Positions 1 to 6,488 of a stretch of DNA of 24,329 nucleotides are shown in pieces. The notes below the pieces were generated by a model, which worked only from the letters and a program-made list of their open reading frames with translations, had not been told where the DNA came from and searched no databases. Within the stretch, counting starts at the first letter, position 1, and the number at the start of each line of letters is the position of its first letter. This stretch comes from Opitutia bacterium UBA7876 (GTDB lineage: Bacteria > Verrucomicrobiota > Verrucomicrobiia > Opitutales > Seribacteraceae), in NCBI GenBank assembly GCA_002500665.1, contig DLRY01000043.1:2492-26820 (forward strand), read 5' to 3'. Made by a program: the position numbers and the translations under genes.

Positions 1-547
1 CCCGCCGAATCCAGCGGTGACGATCCGAGTCCGGGGCGGGTTTCAATCCCTTGGCCTCCAGTTGTTCGAGGATAAAGTAATCCAGCGGATGCCGGGTCCA
101 ATTCATCGTCTTGGTCTCGGGCAAGGAGGCCTTGATCGGTTTCTCGAAGGACCAGTGAAGCTGGTACTCGCCGCCATCGCCTACCCATTTGCGGAGAATT
201 TCGCGGTCTTTTTCGGTTAGTTCGTGAGCGCTGTCCGGCGGGGGCATGATCTCGTCCGGATCATCGCTCTCGATTCGAAGGATGAGCTCGCTTTCGTCCG
301 CCTTGCCTGGTTCGAGGGCCCGGTATCCGCCAAGATCAAGGAGGGCTCCCTCCCGTGTATCCAGTCTAAGCTTTGCCTTCCTCGACTTCTCGTCTGGCCC
401 GTGGCAGGAATAGCAATTTGCGGAAAGGATGGGCCGAACGTCGCGGTTGAAGGAGATTTGCCCACCGGCATTAGTCACGACGAAGCCCAGGGTCGAAAGG
501 ACATAGATCAATGGGGTAAGCTTGATCGTTTTCGTATAGGCTTTCAT
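1..547 (-). CDS. DUF1549/DUF1553-type cytochrome protein, N-terminal part (truncated by window edge)
   Basis: The reading frame starts at the ATG at 547-545 and stays open to base 1, so only about 182 N-terminal residues are visible. After a hydrophobic leader (residues about 9-28, signal-peptide-like) comes the family hallmark FNRDVRPILS and a haem-binding CYSCH at residues 45-49 (PSCYT1 domain). MPPP follows near residue 100, then the start of the DUF1549 region (FILEQLEAKGLKPAPDSDR, near the edge). It is a paralogue of the complete protein at 9104-12835. Family members are exported proteins that combine c-type haem sites with DUF1549 and DUF1553 domains. Their substrates are unproven, but they are abundant in PVC bacteria and usually precede a DUF1501 gene, which would lie left of the window. 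It diverges from the PAS-AraC gene, a plausible regulator. No good Shine-Dalgarno sequence is seen. Family assignment is firm; biochemical role unknown. Confidence 0.88.
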   Translation of the reverse strand, partial: MKAYTKTIKLTPLIYVLSTLGFVVTNAGGQISFNRDVRPILSANCYSCHGPDEKSRKAKLRLDTREGALLDLGGYRALEPGKADESELILRIESDDPDEIMPPPDSAHELTEKDREILRKWVGDGGEYQLHWSFEKPIKASLPETKTMNWTRHPLDYFILEQLEAKGLKPAPDSDRHRWIRR

Positions 548-599
548 TTTGTCCGATTCCAAACGCTTTGGAAGTCATCTTGGCGGATGGGATGAAGTC

Positions 600-628
600 T
601 TGCAGGCGTTCGTTTTTCCTTGTATAAC
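600..628 (+). promoter_or_regulatory. candidate sigma70 promoter of the PAS-AraC gene (leaderless mRNA)
   Basis: TTGCAG at 600-605 and TATAAC at 623-628 are separated by 17 bases, a near-consensus housekeeping promoter. Initiation about 7 bases after the -10 element would fall on the A of the ATG at 635, giving an mRNA without a leader. This agrees with the absence of any Shine-Dalgarno sequence before that ATG. Seen by eye; not experimentally supported. Confidence 0.5.
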
Positions 629-634
629 CGACTC

Positions 635-1381
635 ATGGCAAATGCAAGCACTAGGAGTGATTTCCTCCAGAGCATGACCGAGGATGGCCAGATTCTCAAG
701 TTGTTCGACCTGTTGCCGGAAATCGCTTTTTTCCTCAAGGACCTGGAGGGAACTTTCGTAGCTCTTAACCGAAAGGCTTGCGAATATTGCGGGGTTGCCC
801 GGGAGCAAGACGCCATCGGGCGGAGCGACTTCGACTTTTTTCCAAAATCGAGAGCCGAATCGTTTCGGACTGATGATTTCGCCGTCATGGAAAGTGGTCA
901 ACCCATCGTCAACCGGATCGAGGCCGACCCGCATTCGGGAAATTCCGAGCGGATGGTGATCACCAACAAGGTTCCACTCAGGAACTCGGCCGGCAAGGTC
1001 ATCGGGGTGGTGGTCTTTTCAAGGCAAGTCGAGCGTTTGAGCGGGCGGACCGGCAGCGCCGACGAATTTGCTCAGACCATCGATCATCTGAAGACGAATT
1101 TCAACAATCACCAAAGCACTTCCCAGCTTGCGGAAATGGCCAATATGTCGGTCAGTCAGTTCGAGAGACGGTTCCGTCGGGCCTTTGGTTCTTCACCCCG
1201 GCAATATTTGCTTAGGCTGAGGGTGGAAGCTGCGGCGAGGCTTCTTACCTTTACCAAGCGTCCCATTTCCGGGATTGCCAAGGAATGCGGTTTCCATGAT
1301 CACGCCCACTTTACGAGAAGCTTCAAGAAGATGATGAACATGACCCCTATCTTTTTCCGAAAGAAGCAGAGGGGCGGGTGA
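635..1381 (+). CDS. PAS domain-containing AraC-family transcriptional regulator
   Basis: A 248-residue cytoplasmic regulator. Residues about 24-130 form a PAS sensor (FFLKDLEG, later DFDFFP and the closing VIGVVVFSRQ). Residues about 150-243 form an AraC-type DNA-binding domain with two helix-turn-helices: STSQLAEMANMSVSQFERRF is the first, and ISGIAKECGFHDHAHFTRSF followed by the P-x-x-F ending is the second. The usual AraC sugar-binding cupin is replaced by PAS, a combination common in PVC bacteria. The ATG at 635 is preferred over an in-frame TTG at 620 because a near-consensus promoter at 600-628 would start transcription at 635. It diverges from the cytochrome gene at 547 and may control it (inference from position). 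It ends 17 bases from the converging EF-hand reading frame. The signal sensed is unknown; no cofactor-binding residue can be assigned by eye. Confidence 0.93.
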   Translation: MANASTRSDFLQSMTEDGQILKLFDLLPEIAFFLKDLEGTFVALNRKACEYCGVAREQDAIGRSDFDFFPKSRAESFRTDDFAVMESGQPIVNRIEADPHSGNSERMVITNKVPLRNSAGKVIGVVVFSRQVERLSGRTGSADEFAQTIDHLKTNFNNHQSTSQLAEMANMSVSQFERRFRRAFGSSPRQYLLRLRVEAAARLLTFTKRPISGIAKECGFHDHAHFTRSFKKMMNMTPIFFRKKQRGG

Positions 1382-1398
1382 CCGGACAGAGTCCTCGA

Positions 1399-1698
1399 TC
1401 ACTCTTCTTCCATGGCAAATGACAGAATCTTGAACGGCAGCCAGTAGGGGGAGTCTCCTTGGGAAAGGAAGACCTCGGGATGCTTTCGTGCAATTTCCTC
1501 GCCCTCTTCCCAGCTCTTAAGTGGTTTCCTGCCCTCTTTGCCGTAGTAACTCCAGTAGCCTTCTCCCCTTTTGACCATAGCGGCCCATTCCCGGGCCGTG
1601 TCTGCGGCCTTTTGCTTCTCGGCCTCGTCGATGACCTTGTCCTTGTTCTCGTCGAAGGTCTTGAGCAGGCTTAAGTTCTCCTCGATGAAGTTCTCCAA
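1399..1698 (-). CDS. small EF-hand reading frame; separate gene or frameshifted C-terminal extension of the flotillin
   Basis: From a TTG at 1698 this gives 99 residues. An EF-hand loop lies at residues 16-27 (DENKDKVIDEAE, with ligands D16, N18, D20, backbone of V22, D24 and E27), followed by an aromatic and charged tail with YWSYYGKEG and SYWLPF-like segments that I do not recognise. There is no signal peptide or membrane segment. The frame is actually open back to the A9 tract at 1770-1778 and contains no ATG or GTG. The stretch before the TTG encodes a Pro/Glu/Ser-rich linker (PVKPAPEPASESSE) and no Shine-Dalgarno sequence. It lies in the frame reached from the flotillin by a -1 shift, or by one extra A in the mRNA. 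The best reading is therefore a C-terminal extension made by slippage or hidden by a homopolymer indel. A stand-alone TTG-started protein remains possible. Confidence 0.6.
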   Translation of the reverse strand: MENFIEENLSLLKTFDENKDKVIDEAEKQKAADTAREWAAMVKRGEGYWSYYGKEGRKPLKSWEEGEEIARKHPEVFLSQGDSPYWLPFKILSFAMEEE

Positions 1699-1763
1699 GG
1701 GGGAAGACGAAGACTCGCTGCTTTCGCTGGCCGGCTCAGGAGCCGGCTTGACCGGGTTCCGTA

Positions 1764-3170
1764 CTACTCTTTTTTTTTAGGTTCTGGGTCCGCCTTCCCT
1801 TGTTCCAGCAACTTGGCGGCCTCGGCTGGATTCTCGGTGAGTTTGCCGAGAAACTCGGGAAGCTCGATTCCAGCGTTCTTGGTGACTTGGTGAAGGGGAG
1901 GAAGGGCGCCGACCAATCCCGATACGAAGTTGGCGGTGTCGTTCTTTCCGTCTTTGCCCTTGCCGGAGTCCCAGACGGTGACCGAATCGATCTTGAGGTT
2001 GGCGATTGCCTTGACCTGCTCGGCGACCAATTGGGGAAGTTGTTCGGTCACCAAAAGGGTGGCCGCTAAATCCGCTCCGCCAGCCGAGTTTACGATTTGT
2101 CCAAAACCTTCGGCCTTGCTCTGGAGGGCGGCGAGGGTACCCTTTGCCTCCGCTTCCATGAGGGACTGGATGCCGTCCGCTTCCCCCTTCTTGAGCCGGC
2201 GAATTTTTTCCGCATCAGCTTCCGCCAAGGTTTCAATCTTCATCTTCTCGATCTCGGCGGGTACCACGATGTTGGCGTGCTGACTAGCCTGTTCGCGGTC
2301 GGCCCGGGCTTTTTCAGCCTGAGTTTCCGCGGCATAGGCTTCTTGGAAGGCCTGGGCCGACTTGACCTTCTCAGCGGCGACCGCGAGTCTCTCGGCTTCC
2401 GCTTCCTTCTCCCGGCGCAGGGCATCTGACTCGGCAACGGTGATCTTGGCCAAGTTCTCTCCCTCGGTGGCGGTGGCTTGTGCGCTGGCAACCTGTACGC
2501 GTCGTTCGCGCTCCGCTTCGGCGGCACCGATTTCACCATCTCTTTCGCGCTCGGCCACGCTGACTTTCGCCTCGTTTATGGCCCGTGCCGACGCTTCCTT
2601 ACCCAAGGCGTCGATATAGCCGGACTCATCGGTGATGTCCTTAATGTTTACGTTGATCAGCTTGAGTCCGATCTTCTTGAGTTCGACCTCGACCCCGTTT
2701 GTAATCTTCTCGATCAGGAGGTCGCGGTTGGCGTTGACCTCCTCGATGTCCATGGTCGCGATGACGACGCGCATCTGGCCGAAAATGATGTCGCTGGCCT
2801 GTTCCCTGATCGCTGACATATTCAGGCCGAGCAAGCGTTCCGCCGCGTTTTCCATTACCCCTCGCTCTGTCGATATGCCGACCGTGAAGGTAGAAGGCGT
2901 ATTGACCCGGATGTTTTGCTTGGAAAGGGCTCCGGTCAGGGAGATGTCGATTGGAATGGGGGTCAGGTCGAGCCACTGGAAATCCTGCAGGACGGGCCAA
3001 ACGAAGGCGGCTCCGCCATGAACGCAATGGGAAGAACGGTTGCCCCTCGTCTTACCGTAAATGACAAGGACTTTATCGGCGGGACAGCGCTTGTAACGCT
3101 GAATCCAGAAGAAGATGGTGCCGAGGGCAATTACGACAAGGGCTATGATTCCTATGAGTGCGAATTCCAT
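1764..3170 (-). CDS. flotillin-like SPFH/band 7 membrane protein
   Basis: 468 residues with flotillin architecture: one N-terminal membrane segment (about 3-24), an SPFH domain (about 30-200, containing CPADKVLVIYGK and later the VNIKDITDESGYIDALG segment), a long Ala/Glu-rich coiled coil (about 200-360, repeated AEAER-type heptads) and a C-terminal oligomerisation region (about 365-450). Flotillins form scaffolds in functional membrane microdomains. In Bacillus subtilis floT lies with the NfeD-like yuaF, and the same order is seen here: the NfeD-like gene lies immediately upstream, 58 bases away. The zero-frame product ends at a TAG directly after an A9 tract, and a shift there would add about 123 residues with an EF-hand, giving about 590 in total. 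The ATG at 3170 begins right before the membrane segment; no Shine-Dalgarno sequence is obvious. The flotillin call is firm; which flotillin subclass is not resolved. Confidence 0.93.
   Translation of the reverse strand: MEFALIGIIALVVIALGTIFFWIQRYKRCPADKVLVIYGKTRGNRSSHCVHGGAAFVWPVLQDFQWLDLTPIPIDISLTGALSKQNIRVNTPSTFTVGISTERGVMENAAERLLGLNMSAIREQASDIIFGQMRVVIATMDIEEVNANRDLLIEKITNGVEVELKKIGLKLINVNIKDITDESGYIDALGKEASARAINEAKVSVAERERDGEIGAAEAERERRVQVASAQATATEGENLAKITVAESDALRREKEAEAERLAVAAEKVKSAQAFQEAYAAETQAEKARADREQASQHANIVVPAEIEKMKIETLAEADAEKIRRLKKGEADGIQSLMEAEAKGTLAALQSKAEGFGQIVNSAGGADLAATLLVTEQLPQLVAEQVKAIANLKIDSVTVWDSGKGKDGKNDTANFVSGLVGALPPLHQVTKNAGIELPEFLGKLTENPAEAAKLLEQGKADPEPKKKE
1769..1778 (-). 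promoter_or_regulatory. A9G homopolymer: candidate slippage/frameshift site at the flotillin 3' end
   Basis: On the coding strand the flotillin ends CCT AAA AAA AAA GAG TAG. One inserted A, or a -1 ribosomal slip, reads on as AGA GTA GTA CGG into a frame that stays open to 1399. In that downstream frame the last stop (TAA) lies exactly at the start of the A tract, so the extension is open from the tract onward. Runs of nine A are known substrates for transcriptional slippage, as in Thermus dnaX. A sequencing or assembly error in the homopolymer would look the same. Confidence 0.45.
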
Positions 3171-3228
3171 GATTTTATTTGGTTTAGGGAGTTAAGGGAA
3201 CTGTAGTACTTGCAGGGTTAAGGTTGTC

Positions 3229-3837
3229 TTAGGTCTCGTTTGCGGATTCCTTTTCGAGGAGTTCCACAAGGAGGGTTTGCTGATCCACCATTTCGGTTAC
3301 CCGGACGGCGGTCCGATTGTCGATCTTGGAGTCGTGGTCGGTCACGGCCTGTACGATCTTCAACCTGCCTTGGACCATCACCTCGACTTGGCCGAGCCCT
3401 TTGCGGGTAGGTGGCACGGGCAGATAGACCGAGCCCACGTTCCCGACGGCATTGGCATAGTCGAGGGTTCCTTCCTGACGCAGGCTGTGAAGATAGGACA
3501 TCAGGTAAAAGACGAGGTACATGAATACCGCGCCTACCAGAAGTGCCACGAGCGTGGATGCCCCAAGTCCGAATTCCAAATCCAACATGGCGGCACCGGA
3601 CCAACCGAAACCGGCGAAGAAGGCGCCGATGGTGCGGATCGAGAGGATTCCCGTGGCGCCGCCCTCCCCACCGTCGATCCCATCCAGACCGGCGTCCATG
3701 TCGGCACCGTCCATGTCCCCTCCGATCATCGAGAGAATCATCTGGAGCGTCAGGACCACGCTGGAGATCGTCCCGAGTCCGACGAAGGTGATCATCGCCG
3801 TAGACCAGTTGGGGAAGTATTGTTGGAAGAAATCCAT
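3229..3837 (-). CDS. NfeD-like membrane protein with OB-fold domain (YuaF/YqiJ type)
   Basis: 202 residues. Three membrane segments lie at about 15-38, 64-85 and 92-114. A soluble C-terminal domain at about 130-198 (VGSVYLPVPPTRKGLGQVEV, then a beta-rich stretch) fits the OB-fold of NfeD-like partners of flotillins. Between the first two membrane segments is an Asp/Gly-rich loop (GGDMDGADMDAGLDG) that could bind cations. NfeD proteins act with flotillin/stomatin proteins in membrane organisation and quality control. The gene directly precedes the flotillin on the same strand, presumably as an operon. The ATG at 3837 has no good Shine-Dalgarno sequence; an AT-rich spacer of 174 bases upstream probably holds the promoter. 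Assignment rests on topology, the C-terminal domain and gene context together. Confidence 0.85.
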   Translation of the reverse strand: MDFFQQYFPNWSTAMITFVGLGTISSVVLTLQMILSMIGGDMDGADMDAGLDGIDGGEGGATGILSIRTIGAFFAGFGWSGAAMLDLEFGLGASTLVALLVGAVFMYLVFYLMSYLHSLRQEGTLDYANAVGNVGSVYLPVPPTRKGLGQVEVMVQGRLKIVQAVTDHDSKIDNRTAVRVTEMVDQQTLLVELLEKESANET

Positions 3838-3972
3838 TTGAGGAGTGAGGAATGGAAGAGATGAAAGAAAAAGAAGGGCTTTCCTTTATAGAGGAATACG
3901 AATTAAGACCGAGTAGAGTAAAGCAAATATTTTCCACGAAAGCACAATAGCTTATTTGGGGAGAGACCATCC

Positions 3973-3978
3973 ATTATA
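3973..3978 (-). promoter_or_regulatory. possible -10 element for the NfeD-flotillin operon
   Basis: A perfect TATAAT on the minus strand lies in the AT-rich 174-base spacer (3838-4011) between the PqiA-like gene and the NfeD-like gene. No convincing -35 element stands at the right distance. A second AT-rich TATAAA lies nearer the start, also without a good -35. Nothing else was recognised in this spacer. Confidence 0.25.
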
Positions 3979-4011
3979 AAAAGGAGTAAAGTTTGGAATG
4001 CCGCAGTGCTT

Positions 4012-4506
4012 CTATGGCTCGTTCTTCTTTGCCAGAGTGGGGACCAGCATCGCTCCCAAGGCTGATCCAACGAAAACGTAGGCTCCCCATTCCATGGTGG
4101 CGGAGGATCCCCCGGGAAGGGCCTTCACGGAAAGAATGACGAGGGCGAGGACGAACACTTCCGCCATGGAGAACTTGCTTGCCCGGGTGGTCCACTCGTA
4201 GAGGCTTCCGGAGGAGACAAGGCTACCCGAGCGGTCGATACCGAGCCAGTAGAGGCAAAGCTTGAAGACGGGAAAAACGATGGAGAAGAGCCCGAGTACT
4301 CCGGCTAGGAAAACATCGCCTATATGATAGAGTTCACGGATCACTCCCACGATGGAGTAGGTTGAGGGAACCAGTTCCTCGGGGGCCAGAATCTCGACCA
4401 ACCAGGAAAACTCTCCCGCTTGGGGCCGGATGGTGAGAGTCGGGGCGACCAAGCCAACCCCGAGCAAGGCCGAGCTAAGCAGAATGAGTAGGTGGTTCCG
4501 GGACAC
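4012..4506 (-). CDS. single-domain PqiA-like (paraquat-inducible protein A family) membrane protein
   Basis: 164 residues with four predicted membrane segments: about 5-22, 67-90, 112-130 and 138-157. The third carries the PqiA signature (KFSMAEVFVLALVILSVKA), and FSIVFPVFKLCLYW precedes it as in PqiA/YebS. Enterobacterial PqiA has two such domains and about 400 residues plus zinc-ribbon cysteines; this protein has one domain and no CxxC pair. PqiA/LetA proteins are inner-membrane partners of MCE lipid-transport proteins, but no MCE gene is present here. The start is a GTG at 4506, only 6 bases after the stop of the 217-residue upstream gene, so the two are almost certainly cotranscribed. Family assignment is good; function is inferred only loosely. 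Confidence 0.85.
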   Translation of the reverse strand: MSRNHLLILLSSALLGVGLVAPTLTIRPQAGEFSWLVEILAPEELVPSTYSIVGVIRELYHIGDVFLAGVLGLFSIVFPVFKLCLYWLGIDRSGSLVSSGSLYEWTTRASKFSMAEVFVLALVILSVKALPGGSSATMEWGAYVFVGSALGAMLVPTLAKKNEP

Positions 4507-4512
4507 CTCGGG

Positions 4513-5166
4513 TCACTTCATCAGGTCGACCAGGTCCCGGATGGCGCTTCCATGGGGAAGAACCCGCAGGTTGATCCTGCGGACTGCATTGACCGAAGTT
4601 TTCTCGAAGGGAATTTCGTTTCTGCCCAGTCGAAGGTCCTTGAGCTGAATCTCGGCCCTGCCCGCCTCGTCGTCGTCGGCTACGTCGTCATCCTCCACTT
4701 CCACTTCGACCAAACCTCCCTTTTCGTAGCGTATTCTCGCCGCCTTGATGGCCTCGTCCGGGGAAATCGATTTTCCCATCAGATCGGTCCATTCAAGGTC
4801 GAGGGAAAGCCCGGACCAGTCGGCGATCAAGGAGTCCTCCTTCTCCTCGCTTTCAAAGACTTGGTTCCCTTGCCAGAGAATCCGGTAGCGGATGTCGGGT
4901 CCGTTTTTGCCGCCGTCCCAGGCGTCGTTTTTCAAGTTGGTGGGGTAGAGTTCGATCTCGGAGGCGAATAGGTAGTAGGTTTGGCCTTCCTGCAGCTTGG
5001 CTCCCATGGGGGACTTGCCGGTGGGGCCTTGGTCTTCGCGACCCGGGGCTTTGCCGTTTTGGTCCATGATGACGAAGAGCACGGCGAAACCGAGGACGAT
5101 CAGGATGGGCACCATAAGCCTGAGCCACGGTTTCTTGGGAGCGTCGAAATCGGAAATATGCGTCAT
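4513..5166 (-). CDS. membrane-anchored protein of unknown function, partner of the PqiA-like protein
   Basis: 217 residues. There is a short cytoplasmic N-terminus, one membrane segment (about 15-34, LMVPILIVLGFAVLFVIMD) and an exported domain of about 180 residues with many beta-like stretches, including a strongly acidic run at about 154-167 (EVEDDDVADDDE). No family is recognised and no cysteine, haem or lipobox motif is seen. The start at 5166 is well supported: the best Shine-Dalgarno sequence in the window, AGGGAGG at 5171-5177, sits 4 bases upstream. The gene ends 6 bases before the PqiA-like gene. By position it could take the place of the MCE-type partner that normally accompanies PqiA, but its sequence does not resemble an MCE domain, so that is speculation. 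Confidence 0.8.
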   Translation of the reverse strand: MTHISDFDAPKKPWLRLMVPILIVLGFAVLFVIMDQNGKAPGREDQGPTGKSPMGAKLQEGQTYYLFASEIELYPTNLKNDAWDGGKNGPDIRYRILWQGNQVFESEEKEDSLIADWSGLSLDLEWTDLMGKSISPDEAIKAARIRYEKGGLVEVEVEDDDVADDDEAGRAEIQLKDLRLGRNEIPFEKTSVNAVRRINLRVLPHGSAIRDLVDLMK

Positions 5167-5170
5167 GGTA

Positions 5171-5177
5171 CCTCCCT
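5171..5177 (-). promoter_or_regulatory. strong ribosome binding site
   Basis: AGGGAGG on the minus strand, 4 bases before the ATG at 5166. It fixes the start of the 217-residue protein and is unusual in a window where most starts have weak or no Shine-Dalgarno sequence. Confidence 0.75.
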
Positions 5178-5197
5178 AATCAAAACGCCATAGGGGC

Positions 5198-5219
5198 AAA
5201 AAAGGAAGACGAAAACGTC
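5198..5219 (-). terminator. possible weak intrinsic terminator after the anti-sigma gene
   Basis: On the minus strand GACG-TTTT-CGTC (5219-5208) forms a short 4-5 bp stem, followed after a few bases by six T (5203-5198). It lies in the 76-base gap between the probable anti-sigma gene and the 217-residue membrane protein gene. The stem is short, so termination would be leaky at best. Confidence 0.3.
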
Positions 5220-5242
5220 CGCCCGGGGCAAAAGGCCTGAAA

Positions 5243-5893
5243 TCAGCCCTCCACGCCGAGGTCGAAAATCCGGAGGGACTCGATGACCGGGGCGAGGCCG
5301 TTTTGGATGTCGTTTCTAAGCCTGGTTCCTTCCTCCCTGTAGAGGTACAGCGTGGGATCGCTGATGGTCGGAAACTCAAGGCTGGGAAGACTGGGGCTGG
5401 ACAGCTCCTCGTAAAGAGAGGCTAGGGGACGGATTGGGATTACCAGATCAATGACAGGAGGCTTGACCTCGGTTAACCAGGAGTCTTCGGGAATCGTGAA
5501 CAGGGCGGGGGGGAAGATCCCGTGAGCGAAGGCTTGAACGTGGCTGACCAAGGGTTCGGATGCGACCAGGGAAGGTTCGCCGGTCAATCCCCCCGTCCGG
5601 GGGGAGGGCATTTCCGTAGGGGGCTTTGGGTAAAAGGCGAGAACCAGCAAGCAGGCGAAGCCGAGTCCCCAAAGGGGAAGGGCGTGGCTTTGCTTGGCCC
5701 GAGGCAAGGGGCGGGTGGGCCCATCCTCGGGTGCCCGCAAGGCGGACTGAACTCGTTCGACCCGTTCGTCCTCGCGAGGCGATAACTGGTCGTCGGCCTT
5801 TTCCCGCAGAGCCTCGTCCCTCAGTCCCTGGAGAATCTCATGCTCTTTCTGGGTGGAGGCGAAAAATCCGATGGATCGGAGAAGTCTCTTCAT
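5243..5893 (-). CDS. single-pass membrane protein, probable anti-sigma factor
   Basis: 216 residues with the topology of a membrane anti-sigma factor: a charged cytoplasmic part (about 1-72, helical, rich in Glu and Arg), one membrane segment (about 73-90, LPLWGLGFACLLVLAFY) and an exported Pro-rich part (about 91-216). No zinc-binding HxxxCxxC anti-sigma motif is present and no named family was recognised. The call rests mainly on position: its ATG at 5893 lies 2 bases after the stop of the ECF sigma gene, the classical sigma/anti-sigma order. The cytoplasmic segment would sequester the sigma factor at the membrane. If this is wrong, it is simply a membrane protein cotranscribed with the sigma factor. 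Confidence 0.72.
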   Translation of the reverse strand: MKRLLRSIGFFASTQKEHEILQGLRDEALREKADDQLSPREDERVERVQSALRAPEDGPTRPLPRAKQSHALPLWGLGFACLLVLAFYPKPPTEMPSPRTGGLTGEPSLVASEPLVSHVQAFAHGIFPPALFTIPEDSWLTEVKPPVIDLVIPIRPLASLYEELSSPSLPSLEFPTISDPTLYLYREEGTRLRNDIQNGLAPVIESLRIFDLGVEG

Positions 5894-5895
5894 CT

Positions 5896-6471
5896 TTAGG
5901 TGGTTTGGGTTTCCTTCAGTTGGGCGGAGAACTTGGACAGCCTGCGACGAGCCCGATGAAGCATGACCTTGACCGCGATCTTATTCTTGTCGAGAACCCT
6001 GGCAACTTCTTCGATCGGCAGATCCTCCGCGTAATGAAGCCTGAGGGCGGCATAGGCATTGGCCGAAAGCCTATCCTTGGCGAATTGCCAGAGCGGCCCG
6101 AAGCAAAGAGGCTCTTCAGGGCTTTGCTCCTCCACTGGGCGGTCCGGAAAGGGGACCTCCCGTCGACGGTTTCTTCCACGGATCGCGTTGAGGGCAAGCC
6201 TGCGGGCAATCGTGAAAAGCCAAGGAGTAAAGGGCTTTCCTTCCTCGTAGAGCTCGATCTTTCGGAAGGCCCGCAGGAAAGCTTCCTGGGCCACGTCCTC
6301 GGATGATCCGTGGGGGAGGTAGCCAAGAAGAAAGCGGTTGATGCCGGCCCAGTGTCTGCGCACCAGTTCGTCGAAGGCTTCGACCCGCCCTTTGCGGGCG
6401 AGAGATCCGAGCTCTTCATCCGAAGCGCAAGAATAAGGGTTTGCAGCAGGCTGGGTGATTATTGAAAGCAA
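5896..6471 (-). CDS. ECF RNA polymerase sigma factor (sigma-70 family)
   Basis: 191 residues. Sigma region 2 occupies about 30-100 (FDELVRRHW, the SEDVAQEAFLRAFRKIELYE core-binding and -10 region, then PFTPWLFTIARRLALNAIRGRNR). Sigma region 4 occupies about 133-182, with a helix-turn-helix (LPIEEVARVLDKNKIAVKVMLHRARRRL). It lacks regions 1 and 3, as ECF factors do. It directs RNA polymerase to a regulon that cannot be read from this window. The start is taken as a TTG at 6471, since no ATG or GTG exists in frame between the preceding stop and region 2; no Shine-Dalgarno sequence is seen. It lies 17 bases after the exported 317-residue protein gene and 2 bases before the probable anti-sigma gene. 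Confidence 0.94.
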   Translation of the reverse strand: MLSIITQPAANPYSCASDEELGSLARKGRVEAFDELVRRHWAGINRFLLGYLPHGSSEDVAQEAFLRAFRKIELYEEGKPFTPWLFTIARRLALNAIRGRNRRREVPFPDRPVEEQSPEEPLCFGPLWQFAKDRLSANAYAALRLHYAEDLPIEEVARVLDKNKIAVKVMLHRARRRLSKFSAQLKETQTT

Positions 6472-6488
6472 CGGTTCGGCGGATATGT

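Noticed and set aside
1382..1398. Shared terminator between the converging AraC and EF-hand frames
   Set aside because: Only 17 bases separate the stops and no hairpin or T run is visible.
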